NCBI GenBank assembly: GCA_016946835.1
Contig: JACVTC010000004.1
Span: 2,355,001 to 2,419,000, forward strand
Origin: Neocallimastix lanati (nom. inval.)
Taxonomy: Eukaryota; Neocallimastigomycota; Neocallimastigomycetes; Neocallimastigales; Neocallimastigaceae
DNA length: 64,000 nucleotides
Direction of reading: 5' to 3'
Part shown: in pieces, positions 61,901 to 64,000 of the stretch
Numbering within the stretch: position 1 is the stretch's first letter
Layout of the letters: each line of letters begins with the position of its first letter
Translations under genes and position numbers: made by a program
Notes under the pieces: model-generated
What the model was told of the DNA's origin: nothing
Databases searched by the model: none
The model's input: only the letters and a program-made list of their open reading frames with translations

Positions 61901-62199
61901 AAAAACCAACTGAAGAAAAACCAGTTGAAAGTGAAAAGAAACCGGGCTTCTTAGATAAACTTGCTCAAAAGATTACAGATTTAGTTGAACCAAAGGATGA
62001 AGTTGAAGAAAAGCCAATTGAAGAAAAACCAGTTGAAGAAGTTACTTCAGAACAAAAGGAAGAAATTATTGAAGAACAACCAATTGAAGAACAACCAATT
62101 GAAGAACAACCAATTGAAGAACAACCAATTGAAGAACAACCAATTGAAGAACAACCAATTGAAGAACAACCAATTGAAGAACAACCAATTGACCATTGA
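34975..62199 (+). CDS. giant acidic E/P/V/I/Q-rich repeat protein, single exon, up to an in-frame TGA
   Basis: The frame runs 9,074 codons without an intron. There is no signal peptide or transmembrane helix, and I saw no Cys or Trp. Residues 1 to about 240 are comparatively unique. Then come three degenerate basic modules of the DPVTGRKKFITKKVIRKVV type (about residues 243-405) and GKKKFIKRIIRYITRVNP modules (about 460-750). Next is a territory with nine copies of a very basic NKRRNRKNKKGE module (about 1,115-3,195), then about 14 EPGRKRFIKRIIKYITRKNP modules (about 3,730-5,800), then a C-terminal territory alternating GKKKFIKRIIKYITRINP with PGFLDKLAQKITDLVEPKD. Between modules the chain is VEEQPIEEQPV-type sequence, resembling in composition the elastic PEVK segment of titin, though not homologous by any evidence here. 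Synonymous codons are nearly fixed (GAA, CAA, CCA), which points to recent expansion. Function unknown. A structural, scaffold or entropic-spring role is speculation. Confidence 0.9.
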   Translation: MIGSSNFDKTKITNNKVSKTIKKVINANSENPEIVEETVYYNKDDVEKFENFEKQDFGIDAGANDVKKNVTIKEDENGTITKVVNIEYSLLEDDINNEGDAIIETSYLNEGDYIVDANGEKSFITNMDSIIMDETGGISFIEKPENIPRFNTTSVITTSQNNQGTQPEEENKAIETAIKTVIKGEKIVENEEDNVNTSANVNANTSISEHVKSILVLSEKDGNKSKIQNSIINNSNDINDSSTTTEVVVDPITGRKKHITKKVTRKVVTKNVSAADSQELLSEASRSAETPEGDISTTTEVVVDPVTGRKKFITKKVIRKVVTKNITKNVNKETPKKVINKKVTNNIPKKILKRKVISDKPRVVSTKELPNGEIQTTELVIDPKSGKKKYVTKRIIRKIITTNVIETDNDSESSYKEEIVEQKTFIEEPKEEIIDDEQKIINKEQLAEKQSNEKVKEEIVEIPSEVHGKKKFVKRIIKYITRVNPITGESEVVEDISEEPIEEIVIEKQPFEEQPVVEEVVSEVKEEIIPEQPVTEKLASEIKKEVDQEQPVEEIKEEIIEIPSEGSEKKKFIKRIIRYITRVNPVTGEKEVIEDVSEEPREEFLVSNEQPIEEQPVIEDAVSESKEEVIPEQPVVEEIVSEDKEEVIPEQPVEKIKEEVVEVPSEVPGKKKFIKRIIRYITRVNPDTGKNEVVSEKLVEEPVEEVKEEIVEVPSEVSGKKKYIKKIIRYITRVNPTTGENEIVENVIEEPREEIIAIEEKPVVSEDKEEVIPEQPTEEQPIVEQLDEEQLDEEQPVEEKPIEEKSIEEQPVVEEVISEIKEEVIPEQPVEEQPIEEQPVVEEIVSEIKEETIPEQPIEEQPVEEQSIEEQTVEEQPIKEQPVVEEVVSEDKEEAIPEQPVVEEVVSEDKEEAIPEQPVEEQPIVEEIVSEIKEETIPEQPIVEEIVSEIKEETIPEQPIEEQPIVEEIVSEIKEETIPEQPIKEQPVVEEVVSEDKEEAIPEQPVVEEVVSEDKEAIPEQPVEEQPIVEEIVSEIKEETIPEQPIKEQPIVEEVVSEDKEEAIPEQPNEEQPVVEEFVSEIKEEVIPEQPTEEQPVVEEVVSEIKEENVSKPENKKNVIYRVFKKSNKRRNRKNKKGELASENSLIIDDSKSEIISEEETEKLVEQPVNEEVYSEPKEEVASEIKEEAIPEQPIEEQPIEEQPIVEDVISEIKEEALPEQPILEQPTVEEVISEIKEEVIPEQPIKEKPIEEQPVVEEVVTEIKEEVIPEQPAEEQPVVEEVISEIKEENVSKPDNKKNVIYRVFKKSNKRRNRKNKKGELVSENSIISDESKSEIISEEETEKLVEQPVNEEVSSEPKEEVVNEIKEEAIPETIEEQPIEEQPIEEQPIEEQPIEEQPIEEQPIEEQPIEEQPIEEQPIEEQPIEEQPIEEQPIEEQPIEEQPIEEQPIEEQPVVEEIVNEIKEEVIPEQSIEEQPIEKQPVEKQPVVEEIVNEIKEEVIPEQSIEEIKEEVVEVPSEVPGKKKFIKRIIRYITRVNPDTGKNEVVSEKLVEEPVEEVKEEIIEVPSEVPGKKKYIKRIIRYITRVNPITGENEIVENVIEEPREEEIIAIEEKPVVEEVNSEDKEEAIQEQPTGEQPIVEQLDEEQLDEEQPVEEKPIEEKSIEEQPVVEEIVNEIKEEALPEQPIEEQPIEEQPVVEEIVNEIKEEALPEQPIEEQPIEEQPIEEQQVVEEVVSEIKEEALPEQPIEEQPIEEQPIEEQPVVEEVVTEIKEEIIPEQPAEEQPVVEEVISEIKEENVSKPDNKKNVIYRVFKKSNKRRNRKNKKGELVSENSIISDDSKSEIISEEETEKLVEQPVNEEVSSEPKEEVVNEIKEEAIPEQSIEEQPVEEKPIEEKSIEEQPVVEEVISEIKEEALPEQPVEEQTVEEQPIEEQPVVEEVVSEIKEEVIPEQPVYEQPVVEEVKEDNVSKQENKKNVIYRVFKKSNKRRNRKNKKGELASENSTISDDSKSEIISEEETEKLVEQPVNEEVSSEPKEEVVNEIKEEAIPEQPIEEQPVEKQSIEEQPIEEQPVEEQQIEEQPVVEEVISEIKEEVIPEQPTAEQPIVEQLDEERPVEEKSIEEKSIEEQPVVEEVISEIKEDALLEQPIEEQPIEEQPIEEQPIEEQPVVEEVVSEIKEEVIPEQPVYEQPVVEEVKEDNVSKPENKKNVIYRVFKKSNKRRNRKNKKGELVSENSIISDDSKSEIISEEETEKLVEQPVNEEVSSEPKEEVVNEIKEEAIPEQPIEEQPVEKQSIEEQPIEEQPVVEEVISEIKEEVIPEQPTGEQPIVEQLDEKQLDEEQPVEEKPIEEKPIEEKSIEEQPVVEEVISEIKEEVIPEQPVEEQSIEEQTVEEQPIEEQPVVEEVVSEIKEEVIPEQPVYEQPVVEEVKEDNVSKPENKKNVIYRVFKKSNKRRNRKNKKGELVSENSIISDDSKSEIISEEETEKLVEQPVNEEVSSEPKEEVVNEIKEEAIPEQPIEEQPIKEQPIEEQPIEEQPVVEEVISEIKEEVIPEQPTGEQPIVEQLDEKQLDEEQPVEEKPIEEKPIEEKPIEEQPVVEEVISEIKEEVIPEQPVEEQSIEEQTVEEQPIEEQPVVEEVVSEIKEEVIPEQPIYEQPVYEQPVYEQPVYEQPVYEQPVYEQPVVEEVKEDNVSKPENKKNVIYRVFKKSNKRRNRKNKKGELVSENSIISDDSKSEIISEEETEKLVEQPVNEEVSSEPKEEVVNEIKEEAIPEQPIEEQPVEKQSIEEQPIEEQPVVEEVISEIKEEVIPEQPTGEQPIVEQLDEKQLDEEQPVEEKPIEEKPIEEKSIEEQPVVEEVISEIKEEVIPEQPVEEQSIEEQTVEEQPIEEQPVVEEVVSEIKEEVIPEQPVYEQPVVEEVKEDNVSKPENKKNVIYRVFKKSNKRRNRKNKKGELANENSIISDDSKSEIISEEETEKLVEQPVNEEVSSEPKEEVVNEIKEEAIPEQPIEEQPVEKQSIEEQPVEEQQIEEQPIEEQPVVEEVISEIKEEVIPEQPTGEQPIVEQLDEEQLDEEQPVEEKPVEEKSIEEQPVVEEVVSEIKEEALSEQPIEEQPIEEQTVEEQPVEEQLVVEEIVSEIKEEVIPEQPVYEQPVVEEVKENNVSKPENKKNAIYRVFKKSNKRRNRKNKKGELVSENSIISDDSKSEIISEEETEKLVEQPVNEEVSSEPKEEVVNEIKEEAIPEQPIEEQPIEEQPIEKQSIEEQPIEEQLIEEQPVVEEVVSEIKEEVIPEQPTGEQPIVEQLDEEQPVEEKPIEEKSIEEQPVVEEVISEIKEEVIPERPIEEQPIEEQPVVEEVVSEIKEEVIPEQPVYEQPVVEEIVNEIKEEVIPEQSIEEQSIKEQSIEEQPIEEQPVVEEIVNEIKEEVIPEQSIEEQPIEEQPVVEDVVSEIKEEVIPEQSTEEQPVVEEVVNEVKEEIVEVPSSELGKKKFVKRIIKYITRINPVTGEKEVVKEQPIEEQVNEVKEEVVEVPSSEPGKKKYIKRIIRYITIINPITGEKEVVEEPVEEIPVEEVSSEPKEEEVLENKQIEEQQVEEKPVKEVREEIVEVPSEPKEEVDKEQPIEQTVVENVVEEQPIVEEQPIEQPVVEVVEEVASEQSVEEQPIEQPVVEEKPVEEKPVEEQPIVEEASSETKEEVVEEKPIEQSIVEEVVENVVEEQPKEEVKEEIVEVPTEEPGRKRFIKRIIKYITRKNPVTGEEEVIEEVASEQPVEEQPVEEVSSEPKEEIASEQSIEKPIVEEVVETVIEEQPKEEVKEEIVEVPTEEPGRKRFIKRIIKYITRKNPVTGEEEVVEEVASEQHVEEQPVEEVSSEPKEEIASEQPIEKPIVEEIVETVVEEQPKEEVKEEIVEVPTEEPGRKRFIKRIIKYITRKNPVTGEEEVVEEVASEQPVEEQPVEQPIVEEVVETVVEEQPTEQPVEEVSSEPKEEITEEQPIKQPIVEEVVETVVEEQSTELPVEKVSSEPKEEIAEEQPIEQPVEEVSSEPKEEIIEEQPIEQPVVEEVVATVVEEQPTEQPVEEVSSEPKEEIIEEQPIEQPVVEEVVATVVEEQPAEQPDEEVSSEPKEEIAEEQPIEQSVVEEVVETVVEEQSTELPVEKVSSEPKEEIAEEQPIEQPVVEEVIETVVEEKPIEQPEVEEVVETVVEEQPTEQQVVEEVVETVVEEQPTEQPVEEVSSEPKEEIIEEQPTEQPVEEVSSEPKEEIIEEQPVVEEVVATVVEEQSAEQPDEEVSSEPKEEIVEEQPIEQPVVETVVEEQPKEEVKEEIVEVPTEEPGRKRFIKRINKYITIKNPVTGEEEVVEEVASEQPVDEEVVETVVEEQPTEQPVEEVSSEPKEEIAEEKPIKQPVVEEVVETIIEEQPEISSEPKEEIIEEQPIEQPVVEEVVEIVVEEQPTEQPVEEVSSEPKEEIAEEQRIEQPVIEEIIETVVEEQPKEEVKEEVLEVPTEEPGRKRFIKRIIKYITRKNPVTGEEEVVEEVASEQPVEEQPVEEVSSEPKEEFTEEQPIEQPVVEEVVETVVEEQTTEQPVEEVSSEPKEEIAEEQPIEQPVVEEVVVTVVEEQPKEEIKEEIVEVPTEEPGRKRFIKRIIKYITKKNPVTGEEEVVEEVASEQPVEEQPVEEVSSEPKEEFTEEQPIEPPVVEEDVETVVEEQTTEQPVEEVSSEPKEEIAEEQPIEQPVVEEVVETVIEEQPKEEVKEEIVEVPTEEPGRKRFIKRIIKYITIKNPVTGEEEVVEEVASEQPVEEQPVEQPVEQPVEQSVDEEVVETVVEEQPTEKPVEEVSSEPKEEIIEKQPIEQPIVEEVVETVVEEQPKEEVKEEIVEVPTEEPGRKRFIKRIIKYINRKNPVTGEEEVVEEVASEQPVEEQPVEQPIVEEVVETVVEEQPTEQPVEEVSSEPKEEFTEEQPIEQPVVEEVVETVVEEQPTDQPVEEVSSEPKEEIAEEQPIEQPVVEEVVETVIEEQPKEEVKEEIVEVPTEEPGRKRFIKRIIKYITIKNPVTGEEEVVEEVASEQPVEEQPVEQPVEQPVEQSVDEEVVETVVEEQPTEKPVEEVSSEPKEEIIEKQPIEQPIVEEVVETVVEEQPKEEVKEEIVEVPTEEPGRKRFIKRIIKYINRKNPVTGEEEVVEEVASEQPVEEQPVEQPIVEEVVETVVEEQPTEQPVEEVSSEPKEEFTEEQPIEQPVVEEVVETVVEEQPTDQPVEEVSSEPKEEIAEEQPIEQPVVEEVVETVIEEQPKEEVKEEIVEVPTEEPGRKRFIKRIIKYITIKNPVTGEEEVVEEVASEQPVEEQPVEQPVEQPVEQSVDEEVVETVVEEQPTEKPVEEVSSEPKEEIIEKQPIEQPIVEEVVETVVEEQPKEEVKEEIVEVPTEEPGRKRFIKRIIKYINRKNPVTGEEEVVEEVASEQPVEEISSEPKEEIAEEQPIEQQVVEEVVETVVEEQPTEQPVEEISSEPKKEIIEEQPVVEEVVETVVEEQPTEQSVVEEVVETIFEEQPEISSEPKEEIDEEQPIKQPVVEEVVETVVEEQPVKEQPIVEEVKEEIVEVPTKEPGRKRFIKRIIKYITRKNPITGEEEVVEEVASERPVEEKPIEQPVVEEVVETVVEEQPEVSSEPKEEIVEEQLIEQPVVEEVVEEQSVEEQPLEEQPIVEEVVEEVSSEPEEEAIEEQPTEQPVVEEVVETIVEEQPEISSEPKEEIDEEQPFEQPVIEEVVETVVEEQPVEEQPIVEEVKEEIIEVPTEEPSRKSFIKRIFKYITKKNPVTGEEEVVEEIASEQPVEEQPVVEEVVEEQSVEEQSVEEQPVEEQSIIEEIVEEQPIEQSVVKEVVENVVEEQTVEEQPVFEKVDKEQPIEQTVFEEVSSEPKEEVHEEPVVEEVVETFIEEQSVEEQPIEENPVEGEKKPGFLDKLAQKITDLVEPKDKVEEKTTEEKPNEEKPNEEKPIEEKPVEEVSSEQKEEVVEEQPIEEQPVTLEDKPVEEPVSEVKEEVVEVPSSEPGKKKFIKRIIKYITRINPTTGEKEVVEEQPIEEPVSEVKEEVVEVPSSEPGKKKFIKRIIKYITRINSTTGEKEVVEEPVEEIPIEEVSSEPKEEVVLEDKPTEEEPVEEQPVVEQVTKVVEEQSIEEKPTEEKPVESEKKPGFLDKLAQKITDLVEPKDEVEEKPTEEKPTEEKPNEEKPIEEKPVEEVSSEQKEEVVEEQPIEEQPFKEQPIEEQPVTLEDKPVEELVSEVKEEIVEVPSSEPGKKKFIKRIIKYITRINPTTGEKEVVEEQPIEEPVNEVKEEVVEVPSSEPGKKKFIKRIIRYITIINPTTGEKEVVEEPVEEIPIEEVSSEPKEEVVLEDKPTEEEPVEEQPVVEQVTEVVEEQPIEEQPIEEQPIEEQPVTLEDKPVEELVSEVKEEIVEVPSSEPGKKKFIKRIIKNITRINPTTGEKEVVEEQPIEEPVNEVKEEVVEVPSSEPGKKKFIKRIIRYITIINPTTGEKEVVEEPVEEIPIEEVSSEPKEEVVLEDKPTEEEPVEEQPVVEQITEVVEEQLIEEKPNEEKPVESEKKPGFLDKLAQKITDLVEPKDEVEEKPIEEKPIEEVSSEQKEEVIEEQPIEEQPVTLEDKQVEEPVSEVKEEVVEVPSSEPGKKKFIKRIIRYITRINPTTGEKEVVEEPVEEIPIEEVSSEPKEKVVLEGKPTEEEPVEEQPVVEQITEVVEEQSIEEKPTEEKPVESKKKPGFLDKLAQKITDLVEPKDEVEEKPIEEKPVEEVSSEQKEEVIEEQLIEEQPIEEQPIEEQPIEEQPIEEQPIEEQPIEEQPIEEQPIEEQPIEEQPIEEQPIEEKPIEEQPIEEQPVTLEDKPVEEPVSEVKEEFVEVPSSEPGKKKFIKRIIRYITRINPNTGRKEVVEEPVEEIPIEEVSSEPKEKVVLEGKPTEEEPVEEQPVVEQITEVVEEQLIEEKPTEEQPIEEQPIEEQPVTLKDKPVEEPVGEVKEEVVEVPSSEPGKKKFIKRIIKYITRINPTTGEKEVVEEQPIEEPVSEVKEEIVEVPSSEPGKKKFIKRIIRYITIINPNTGEKEIVEEPVEEVPVEEVSSEPKEEVVLEDKPTEEEPVEEQPVVEQVTEVVEEQLIEEKPTEEKPVESEKKPGFLDKLAQKITDLVEPKDEVEEKPIEEKPIEEVSSEQKEEVIEKQPIEEQPIEEQLIEEQPIEEQPVTLEDKQVEEPVSEVKEEVVEVPSSESGKKKFIKRIIRYITRINPNTGRKEIVEEPVEEIPIEEVSSEPKEEVVLEDKPTEEEPVEEQPVVEQVIEVVEEQSIEEKPTEEKPVESKKKPGLIDKLAQKITDLVEPKDEVEEKPIEEKPVEEVSSEQKEEVIEEEPIEEQSIEEQPIEEQPIEEQPIEEQPIEEQPIEEQPIEEKSIEEKSIEEQPIEEQPVTLEDKPVEEPVSEVKEVFVEVPSSEPGKKKFIKRIIRYITRINPNTGRKEFVEEPVEEIPIEEVSSEPKEKVVLEGKPTEEEPVEEQPVVEQITEVVEEQSIEEKPTEEKPVESKKKPGFLDKLAQKITDLVEPKDEVEEKPTEEKPNEEKPIEEKPVEEVTSEQKEEVVEEQPIEEQPIEEQPIEEQPIEEQPVTLEDKPVEELVSEVKEEVVEVPSSEPGKKKFIKRIIKYITRINPTTGEKEVVEEQPIEEPVNEVKEEVVEVPSSEPGKKKFIKRIIRYITIINPTTGEKEVVEEPVEEIPIEEVSSEPKEEVVLEDKPTEEEPVEEQPVVEQITEVVEEQLIEEKPNEEKPVESEKKPGFLDKLAQKITDLVEPKDEVEEKPIEEKPIEEVSSEQKEEVIEEQPIEEQPVTLEDKQVEEPVSEVKEEVVEVPSSEPGKKKFIKRIIRYITRINPTTGEKEVVEEPVEEIPIEEVSSEPKEKVVLEGKPTEEEPVEEQPVVEQITEVVEEQSIEEKPTEEKPVESKKKPGFLDKLAQKITDLVEPKDEVEEKPIEEKPVEEVSSEQKEEVIEEQLIEEQPIEEQPIEEQPIEEQPIEEQPIEEQPIEEQPIEEQPIEEQPIEEQPIEEQPIEEKPIEEQPIEEQPVTLEDKPVEEPVSEVKEEFVEVPSSEPGKKKFIKRIIRYITRINPNTGRKEVVEEPVEEIPIEEVSSEPKEKVVLEGKPTEEEPVEEQPVVEQITEVVEEQLIEEKPTEEQPIEEQPIEEQPVTLKDKPVEEPVGEVKEEVVEVPSSEPGKKKFIKRIIKYITRINPTTGEKEVVEEQPIEEPVSEVKEEIVEVPSSEPGKKKFIKRIIRYITIINPNTGEKEIVEEPVEEVPVEEVSSEPKEEVVLEDKPTEEEPVEEQPVVEQVTEVVEEQLIEEKPTEEKPVESEKKPGFLDKLAQKITDLVEPKDEVEEKPIEEKPIEEVSSEQKEEVIEKQPIEEQPIEEQLIEEQPIEEQPVTLEDKQVEEPVSEVKEEVVEVPSSESGKKKFIKRIIRYITRINPNTGRKEIVEEPVEEIPIEEVSSEPKEEVVLEDKPTEEEPVEEQPVVEQVIEVVEEQSIEEKPTEEKPVESKKKPGLIDKLAQKITDLVEPKDEVEEKPIEEKPVEEVSSEQKEEVIEEEPIEEQSIEEQPIEEQPIEEQPIEEQPIEEQPIEEQPIEEQPIEEKSIEEKSIEEQPIEEQPVTLEDKPVEEPVSEVKEEFVEVPSSEPGKKKFIKRIIRYITRINPNTGRKEVVEEPVEEIPIEEVSSEPKEKVVLEGKPTEEEPVEEQPVVEQITEVVEEQLIEEKPTEEQPIEEQPIEEQPVTLKDKPVEEPVGEVKEEVVEVPSSEPGKKKFIKRIIKYITRINPTTGEKEVVEEQPIEEPVSEVKEEVVEVPSSEPGKKKFIKRIIRYITIINPTTGEKEVIEEPVEEIPIEEVSSEPKEEVVLEDKPTEEEPVEEQPVVEQVTKVVEEQSIEEKPTEEKPVESEKKPGFLDKLAQKITDLVEPKDEVEEKPIEEKPVEEVTSEQKEEIIEEQPIEEQPIEEQPIEEQPIEEQPIEEQPIEEQPIEEQPIDH
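39100..39339 (+). repeat. 15-bp coding minisatellite, 16 perfect units (IEEQP)
   Basis: The unit ATTGAAGAACAACCA repeats 16 times without a mismatch inside the giant gene. Shorter arrays of the same unit occur at about 55432-55640, 57217-57320, 59113-59322, 60898-61010 and 62080-62190. The 15-bp length keeps the reading frame whatever the copy number. Confidence 0.95.
40845..44560 (+). repeat. approximately 700-bp coding tandem repeat with the NKRRNRKNKKGE module
   Basis: Successive modules begin near 40903, 41602, 42301, 43075, 43774 and 44488, giving periods of 699, 699, 774, 699 and 714 bp. All periods are multiples of three. More diverged earlier copies lie near 38320, 38866 and 40393. 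Each unit holds the basic module, the SENSIISDDSKSEIISEEE segment and about 170 residues of EEQP-type chain. Confidence 0.9.
49240..51360 (+). repeat. 813-bp coding tandem repeat, about 2.6 copies, essentially identical
   Basis: The modules at 49261, 50074 and 50887 are spaced exactly 813 bp (271 codons), and the copies look identical on reading. Each unit carries two basic modules, one ending YITIKNPVTG and one YINRKNPVTG. Copy 3 diverges from about 51365 onward. Confidence 0.9.
54395..60930 (+). repeat. 3,681-bp higher-order duplication inside the giant gene
   Basis: Sequence from about 54,395 to 57,230 recurs at +3,681 bp (about 58,076 to 60,910). Minus-strand frames of 545 codons at 55317-56954 and 58998-60635 translate identically, so the copies are the same over at least 1.6 kb. 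Differences mark the edges: YITRI versus NITRI near 54390, and one extra 15-bp unit near 60990. Parts of the same block appear again from about 61,430 and 62,850. Confidence 0.9.
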
Positions 62200-64000
62200 A
62201 GAAAACCAATTGAAGAACAACCAATTGAAGAACAACCAATTGAAGAAAAACCAGTCACCTTAGAAGATAAACCAGTTGAAGAACCAGTTAGTGAAGTTAA
62301 GGAAGAATTTGTTGAAGTTCCTTCTTCTGAACCAGGAAAGAAGAAGTTTATCAAGAGAATTATAAGATACATAACCAGAATCAATCCAAACACTGGTAGA
62401 AAGGAAGTTGTTGAAGAACTAGTTGAAGAAATTCCAATTGAAGAAGTTTCTTCTGAACCAAAAGAAAAAGTAGTTCTTGAAGGCAAGCCAACTGAAGAAG
62501 AACCAGTTGAAGAACAACCAGTTGTTGAACAGATTACTGAAGTTGTTGAAGAGCAATCAATTGAAGAAAAACCAACTGAAGAAAAACCAGTCGAAAGTGA
62601 AAAGAAACCAGGCTTCTTAGATAAACTTGCTCAAAAGATTACAGATTTAGTTGAACCAAAGGATGAAGTTGAAGAAAAGCCAACTGAGGAAAAACCAAAT
62701 GAAGAAAAACCAATTGAAGAAAAACCAGTTGAAGAAGTTACTTCTGAACAAAAGGAAGAAATTGTTGAAGAACAACCAATTGAAGAACAACCAATTGAAG
62801 AACAACCAATTGAAGAACAACCGGTCACCTTAGAAGATAAACCAGTTGAAGAACTAGTTAGTGAAGTTAAGGAAGAAGTTGTTGAAGTTCCTTCTTCTGA
62901 ACCAGGTAAAAAGAAGTTTATCAAGAGAATTATTAAGTACATTACAAGAATTAACCCAACTACTGGTGAGAAGGAAGTTGTTGAAGAACAACCAATTGAA
63001 GAACCAGTTAATGAAGTTAAGGAAGAAGTTGTTGAAGTTCCTTCTTCTGAACCAGGTAAAAAGAAGTTTATCAAGAGAATAATAAGATACATTACCATAA
63101 TCAATCCAACCACTGGTGAAAAGGAAGTTGTTGAAGAACCAGTTGAAGAAATTCCAATTGAAGAAGTTTCTTCTGAACCAAAGGAAGAAGTAGTTCTTGA
63201 AGACAAGCCAACTGAAGAAGAACCAGTTGAAGAACAACCAGTTGTTGAACAGGTTACTGAAGTTGTTGAAGAGCAATTAATTGAAGAAAAACCAACTGAA
63301 GAAAAACCTGTCGAAAGTGAAAAGAAACCAGGCTTCTTAGATAAACTTGCACAAAAGATTACAGATTTAGTTGAACCAAAGGATGAAGTTGAAGAAAAGC
63401 CAATTGAAGAAAAACCAATTGAAGAAGTTTCTTCAGAACAAAAGGAAGAAGTTATTGAAAAACAACCAATTGAAGAACAACCAATTGAAGAACAACTAAT
63501 TGAAGAACAACCAATTGAAGAACAACCAGTCACCTTAGAAGATAAACAAGTTGAAGAACCAGTTAGTGAAGTTAAAGAAGAAGTTGTTGAAGTTCCTTCT
63601 TCTGAATCAGGAAAGAAAAAGTTTATCAAGAGAATTATAAGATACATTACCAGAATCAATCCAAACACTGGTAGAAAAGAAATTGTTGAAGAACCAGTTG
63701 AAGAAATTCCAATTGAAGAAGTTTCTTCTGAACCAAAAGAAGAAGTAGTTCTTGAAGACAAGCCCACTGAAGAAGAACCAGTTGAAGAACAACCAGTTGT
63801 TGAACAGGTTATTGAAGTTGTTGAAGAGCAATCAATTGAAGAAAAACCAACTGAAGAAAAACCAGTCGAAAGTAAAAAGAAACCAGGCTTATTAGATAAA
63901 CTTGCTCAAAAGATTACAGATTTAGTTGAACCAAAGGATGAAGTTGAAGAAAAGCCAATTGAAGAAAAACCAGTTGAAGAAGTTTCTTCAGAACAAAAGG
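62200..64000 (+). CDS. in-frame continuation of the giant repeat protein beyond the TGA, runs off the window
   Basis: Directly after the TGA at 62197-62199 the same frame (AGA AAA CCA ATT GAA GAA) resumes the repeat protein and stays open for 600 codons to the window edge. It contains three more PGFLDKLAQKITDLVEPKD-type modules (near 62608, 63328 and 63883, the last with GLLDKL) and GKKKFIKRIIRYITRINP modules. No methionine lies near its start, so it is not a separate gene. It is either the rest of the giant protein, with the stop an error or a recent mutation, or an untranslated remnant. Continuous open length from 34975, ignoring the TGA, is 9,675 codons. Confidence 0.75.

Overview
The window is eukaryotic nuclear DNA of extreme AT content. 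Intergenic stretches are almost pure A/T with long homopolymers and simple repeats. Genes carry GT-AG introns that are themselves A/T-rich, codons end mostly in A or T, and TAA is a normal stop. Together with the gene set (a fungal/animal-type LIS1, a p58/p45-type nucleoporin, an intron-poor giant repeat gene) this best fits an anaerobic gut fungus (Neocallimastigomycota such as Neocallimastix, Piromyces or Anaeromyces). That placement is an inference. A social amoeba is the main alternative, but the intergenic regions here look too long for one.

Layout. 0.57-3.37 kb (minus): a three-exon long-chain acyl-CoA synthetase. 3.4-13.6 kb: a gene-poor stretch with a decayed Ty1/copia reverse-transcriptase fragment at 7.98-8.40 kb (minus). 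13.57-16.49 kb (plus): a complete LIS1 in ten exons, the first two only 14 and 24 nt long. 17.4-19.2 kb: a GC-richer island and, on the minus strand, what looks like a decayed multi-pass membrane protein gene. 21.2-24.8 kb (plus): the FG nucleoporin NUP58/p45 in nine inferred exons. 25.5-26.5 kb: a minisatellite of about 20 units. 26.5-34.9 kb: gene-poor DNA.

34,975 to the window end (29 kb): one giant intronless reading frame, at least 9,074 codons and probably more than 9,675. It encodes an acidic Glu/Pro/Val/Ile/Gln-rich low-complexity protein built from nested repeats and punctuated by short basic modules. There is no signal peptide or membrane segment, so it is probably cytosolic or nuclear. 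Its three repeat territories carry different punctuating modules, and its DNA shows tandem duplication at 15 bp, about 700 bp, 813 bp and 3,681 bp. The only stop, a TGA at 62,197, sits in a copy with three small deletions summing to 9 nt, and the same frame stays open to the window edge. The stop may therefore be a sequence error or a recent lesion.

The three ordinary genes are housekeeping (lipid activation, dynein regulation, nuclear pore) and show no functional link to each other or to the giant gene. The giant protein is the most novel object in the window.
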